Shown here one piece after another: positions 61,327 to 64,000 of a DNA stretch of 64,000 nt. The notes below the pieces were generated by a model, which worked only from the letters and a program-made list of their open reading frames with translations, was not told where the DNA came from and searched no databases. The translations under genes and the position numbers were made by a program. The DNA lies in contig NZ_JAUSTM010000002.1 in assembly GCF_030812835.1 (NCBI RefSeq), positions 62,001-126,000 of the forward strand, given 5' to 3'. The DNA is from Streptococcus moroccensis (GTDB taxonomy: Bacteria > Bacillota > Bacilli > Lactobacillales > Streptococcaceae). How positions within the stretch are numbered: position 1 is the stretch's first letter; each line of letters begins with the position of its first letter.

Positions 61327-62337
61327 ATGGTAAAAATAGATACTGGTAATCCAGAAGAAAAAGAAGAGATTGGTTTACAGAGGAGTATAGATAGTTCATC
61401 GGAAGCTCTTAGTCATTCACAAGCAAAAATAGTTACAGCTGATTTGATCACTTCTTTAGCTTCTTTTCAAAATGCAATGAAGAGCTCAAACATGGCTGCG
61501 ATAACTGCTTTATCAGCTTCCAATTTAGCCCATCAGATAGCAAAGTTAACTAATGTAACCCTACCTCAAGTGAACATTAGTTCAAGTTATAATAATATAT
61601 TTTCAAGTATACAGATCGATTCTGTTAGAAATATCGTTAATTCGGTTAATCAAATAATGAACGGATTTCAGTTTGATTATTCAAAGTTCGCAGCAAATTT
61701 AGGGGAAATTTTAAAAAATATTCCTAGTCCCTATTCTGAAGATGAGATTAACGAAATAATACCTAATGTTGAGAGATTAGCTGAGCAGGGGTGGGTTATC
61801 TATTATGATTTCGGGGATGTATATAGGCGAATAAGTGCTGATAACATTCAAGAATTGGAAAATGAGTGGCTAACTCAATTAAAAACAGATCTTTCCAGCG
61901 AAAATGTTTATAGAGAGCTAAAAGAATCATTTTTGTATCCAGAAACATTAATAGAGTCAATGTTTGAAAGTTATAAAAGCGGCAATTACTATGCTGCGTA
62001 TACACTTGCTACCTTAGCAATAGATGGAGCACTAAACAGGAATTCAGAACAAGTAACTAATGAGGGGAGGATACCCGTAGGAAGACGTTCAGTTGAAGTT
62101 CTAGATAAGCAATTTGTAGATAAATCCTTTAGTGAGGCTGGGTTAGTTCATTGGTTACAAATTTTTTTCAAAGATACTAATAACTTTACTATAGATGATC
62201 CCAATCGCCATATGATAGGCCATGGGCGTTGGGAAGGAACTATTTATGAAAAAGATTTTCTAAAATTGTTTAATGTAATTTTGTACTTATTGCGAAGTAT
62301 TGAGTTTTGGCACTATAGTTTTCTAGAAAATCTGTAA
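61327..62337 (+). CDS. HEPN-like domain protein of unknown function
   Basis: The 336-residue protein has a Ser/Ala-rich, probably helical N-terminal half (about 25-150) and a C-terminal helical domain (about 195-335). The latter contains YYAAYTLATLAIDGALNR and DDPNRHMIGHG, where R294 and H299 form the Rx4H motif of HEPN ribonuclease folds. HEPN proteins are frequent in phage-defence and toxin systems; whether this one cleaves RNA is not shown. ATG 61327 is preceded by AGAAAGAAG; the TTG at 61291 overlaps the -10 box and is discarded. It opens the accessory cluster shared with a DUF5677 gene. Confidence 0.55.
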   Translation: MVKIDTGNPEEKEEIGLQRSIDSSSEALSHSQAKIVTADLITSLASFQNAMKSSNMAAITALSASNLAHQIAKLTNVTLPQVNISSSYNNIFSSIQIDSVRNIVNSVNQIMNGFQFDYSKFAANLGEILKNIPSPYSEDEINEIIPNVERLAEQGWVIYYDFGDVYRRISADNIQELENEWLTQLKTDLSSENVYRELKESFLYPETLIESMFESYKSGNYYAAYTLATLAIDGALNRNSEQVTNEGRIPVGRRSVEVLDKQFVDKSFSEAGLVHWLQIFFKDTNNFTIDDPNRHMIGHGRWEGTIYEKDFLKLFNVILYLLRSIEFWHYSFLENL

Positions 62338-62389
62338 AGATTTTTACCATAAACAACTAATATTTTTTGAAAAGATAGCGAGGGTAGAA

Positions 62390-62545
62390 ATGAATAATAA
62401 AGGGATAGGCGTTCGAGAGATACCAGCAACTGTTGTATTAAATAAATTTATTGAGAATGAAGAAGATTCCAATTATGAAGTATTTTTACTAGATTATCTA
62501 AACCAGTCTGAATACTTCCAAAAAAAATCGAAATACAATAGGTGA
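62390..62545 (+). CDS. Possible 51-residue ORF between the HEPN-like and DUF5677 genes
   Basis: ATG 62390 is preceded by GCGAGGGTAGAA and reads MNNKGIGVREIPATVVLNKF, then an acidic segment (IENEEDSNYEVFLLDYL) and a basic tail to TGA at 62545. It fits the gap between two accessory genes in the same orientation. It could be a small partner or antidote protein, or the remains of a longer gene. No family is recognised. Confidence 0.4.
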   Translation: MNNKGIGVREIPATVVLNKFIENEEDSNYEVFLLDYLNQSEYFQKKSKYNR

Positions 62546-62578
62546 AAATGAAGTATTATAGTCTGAAAAGGAGTACTG

Positions 62579-63574
62579 ATGACTGATAAATTTGAGAATT
62601 TTTTTACCGACACACTAAATGAGTTACTTGAAGAGCATACAAAAACATTAAAAAATCAAGATGAAATTGATGACTTTTTAGAGAAATATGAGAAAGCTGA
62701 TTTTTCAGGTTTGTATGAAACAATGATCAACGATACTTCAAATCAAATGGTGAGCAATGCTAAGACGGTGATGCATGAAAATTCACTATTTTTTAGGAAT
62801 GAAGAAGCAGAAACACTTGCAAGTATAAATCAAAAATGGTGTAATGCATTTGTCACCTCCGAATCAATGTATATGATGGTACTTGAAGCTGTGGAAGAAT
62901 ACTCTGAATTTGTTAATAAGATGGAACTCCAAGATAGGGAAGAATCAATACATACATACACCGCCTTAAAGTATGTTCATGGTAGAGGGTTGCAGCAATT
63001 TTTAGAAATTATTACGTTGATGAAAAATGGCTTTGCTGATGGTGCTTATGCCAGATGGCGATCACTTTATGAATTAAACATTATAGCGTCTTTTATTTCA
63101 AAATATGGTGAGGAAGTTGCAGAGTCCTATATTTCATCTCGAAACTCAGAAGACCGCTATGAATGGGCTAGGGCATGTGGCGAATTTGACTCCAAAAAGA
63201 AATTTATACGTTTTGATGATATAAAGAATAAGGCCGATTTTCCTTCAAATTTGTGGCAACACCAATATCAACTTGCTAATGAAATTGTACATCCCTCCTC
63301 ACAAGGTACGTTTAATAGAATGGGTACAATGAAAAATGAAGAGATGATTAGCGTTGGGCGTACGGATTTTGGCTTAACGACTCCAGGTGAACATTCAGCC
63401 ATCACTTTGGCACAATTAACCGGTTTATTTCTAACAGTTTATCCATCTGGCGATGCATTATTGGCAGCTAACATGATCAATAAATGGGTTGACATAGTAA
63501 GGGAATATTATTTCAAGACACACGATTATATTTTTCCTGAAGAACCGAAATTGTGGAATGAAGAAGATAATTAA
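62579..63574 (+). CDS. DUF5677 domain protein
   Basis: The 331-residue, mostly helical protein has the DUF5677 core around residues 115-260: YTALKYVHGRGLQQFLEIITLMKNGFADGAYARWRSLYELNIIASFI, then YEWARACGEF and LANEIVHPSSQGTFNRMG. DUF5677 proteins are widely scattered in accessory regions of bacteria; their function is unknown. The N-terminal 100 residues are acidic and probably coiled. AAAAGGAGTACTG precedes the ATG. No membrane segment is seen. Next to a HEPN-like gene it may belong to a defence or stress module; that is inference. Confidence 0.75.
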   Translation: MTDKFENFFTDTLNELLEEHTKTLKNQDEIDDFLEKYEKADFSGLYETMINDTSNQMVSNAKTVMHENSLFFRNEEAETLASINQKWCNAFVTSESMYMMVLEAVEEYSEFVNKMELQDREESIHTYTALKYVHGRGLQQFLEIITLMKNGFADGAYARWRSLYELNIIASFISKYGEEVAESYISSRNSEDRYEWARACGEFDSKKKFIRFDDIKNKADFPSNLWQHQYQLANEIVHPSSQGTFNRMGTMKNEEMISVGRTDFGLTTPGEHSAITLAQLTGLFLTVYPSGDALLAANMINKWVDIVREYYFKTHDYIFPEEPKLWNEEDN

Positions 63575-63683
63575 TAATTAGCAGGAAACTTTTGCTATAT
63601 TAAAAGTGATGAAAGAGTGAATCCTGGGATAAGATTGTCGAATTTTTTCCTGAAGCCCTTAATCAAAGAATCGAGGTGTAGTG

Positions 63684-63869
63684 ATGTTGGATATTAATAT
63701 TGTAAATCAATTTATAGCTTCTTTGAGTGAAGAGGAAATAAAAGAGCCTGAATTGGTGGCGAACGTAGCCGAAAAAGTTCTCATGGCTTTTGGATACGAC
63801 CGCTATGACTCAATGGCAATGCACGTTCTTGTCTTGACTGCGATTGATAGACTGAAAGAAAGTCGATAA
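63684..63869 (+). CDS. Small hypothetical protein
   Basis: A 61-residue acidic helical protein (MLDINIVNQFIASLSEEEIKEPELVANVAEKVLMAFGYDRYDSM...). The start is taken as ATG 63684 with GAGGTG upstream; GTG at 63681 is an alternative. It follows the DUF5677 gene by 109 bp, and a terminator lies after it. It is not recognised. Confidence 0.55.
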   Translation: MLDINIVNQFIASLSEEEIKEPELVANVAEKVLMAFGYDRYDSMAMHVLVLTAIDRLKESR

Positions 63870-63901
63870 TCCCAATAATCTATAACTTTTTCCTAAAAAA
63901 T

Positions 63902-63930
63902 AAAAAGGTTGAAATTTTTCAGCCTTTTCT
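63902..63930 (+). terminator. Terminator of the accessory cluster
   Basis: AAAAGGTTGAA (63903-63913) pairs with TTCAGCCTTTT (63918-63928) with one G-T pair. Confidence 0.75.
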
Positions 63931-64000
63931 TATTTGATTACGAATATATAAGTAAGAGCATATAAAGCTCATCACAGAGAATGTACATTTGAAAAAAATT

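Noticed and set aside
44022-64000. CRISPR arrays, prophage or plasmid origin in the second half
   Set aside because: No regularly spaced repeats, no phage structural genes and no replication protein were seen.

Overview
The window is a stretch of chromosome from a low-GC Gram-positive coccus, almost certainly a Streptococcus. The dnaE 3' end followed by pfkA-pyk, a split coaB/coaC pair, ylxM-ffh, a glgC-glgD-glgA-glgB operon, a YSIRK-type signal peptide on an M26 metalloprotease with an N-terminal LPxTG, and streptococcal operator types (AdcR, MET-box, NrdR, cre) all fit. The species cannot be fixed from the sequence alone.

Layout. 1-3.1 kb: dnaE tail, pfkA, pyk. 3.1-7.6 kb: a GNAT acetyltransferase, a GntR-TrkA_C (BusR-like) regulator with a striking spaced inverted repeat upstream, then an envelope-stress operon (amaP, DUF2273, two Asp23/Gls24 paralogues, CsbD). 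7.7-10 kb: tRNA-Arg(CCU), a zinc-independent rpsN paralogue with an AdcR box over its promoter, a fluoride-type riboswitch ahead of a cation/proton antiporter, and chorismate mutase. 10-14.4 kb: a small membrane-protein gene broken by a stop codon, and nrdH-nrdE-nrdF with paired NrdR boxes. 14.4-21.3 kb: a DAO-family oxidoreductase that looks leaderless, a DUF1538 membrane protein with two PII-like double-domain proteins separated by an IS1202-type insertion sequence, and a signal-peptidase-like protein lacking both catalytic residues.

21.4-45.8 kb is dominated by alpha-glucan metabolism: pulA divergent from malQ-malP, the glgCDAB operon, and pgm. Glucose-1-P can be made by Pgm, activated by GlgC/GlgD, polymerised by GlgA, branched by GlgB, and recovered by MalP, PulA and MalQ. 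CcpA-like or MalR-like operators lie ahead of several of these genes. A 2190-residue M26 zinc protease, a MetE-like gene with a MET-box, a TIM-barrel protein of unknown role and a second GNAT protein lie among them. Two copies (21.0 and 43.5 kb) of a modular, BOX-like dispersed repeat have each entered a terminator between convergent genes.

45.9-60.6 kb: an ECF substrate-binding subunit with coaC-coaB, DUF454, a GH73 glucosaminidase, a tiny peptide gene with its own promoter and terminator, an RsgA paralogue with a heterodimeric ABC exporter, fhs, msrB, a small gluzincin, a structured RNA of about 140 nt ahead of an MgtC-family gene, and ylxM-ffh. 60.6-64 kb is an AT-rich accessory segment: a 700-bp non-coding stretch carrying short repeated words, then a HEPN-like protein, a 51-aa ORF, a DUF5677 protein and a 61-aa ORF.

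The best candidates for something little described are the BOX-like element, the structured RNA before mgtC, the HEPN/DUF5677 cluster, the catalytically dead signal peptidase and the DUF1538-PII module.
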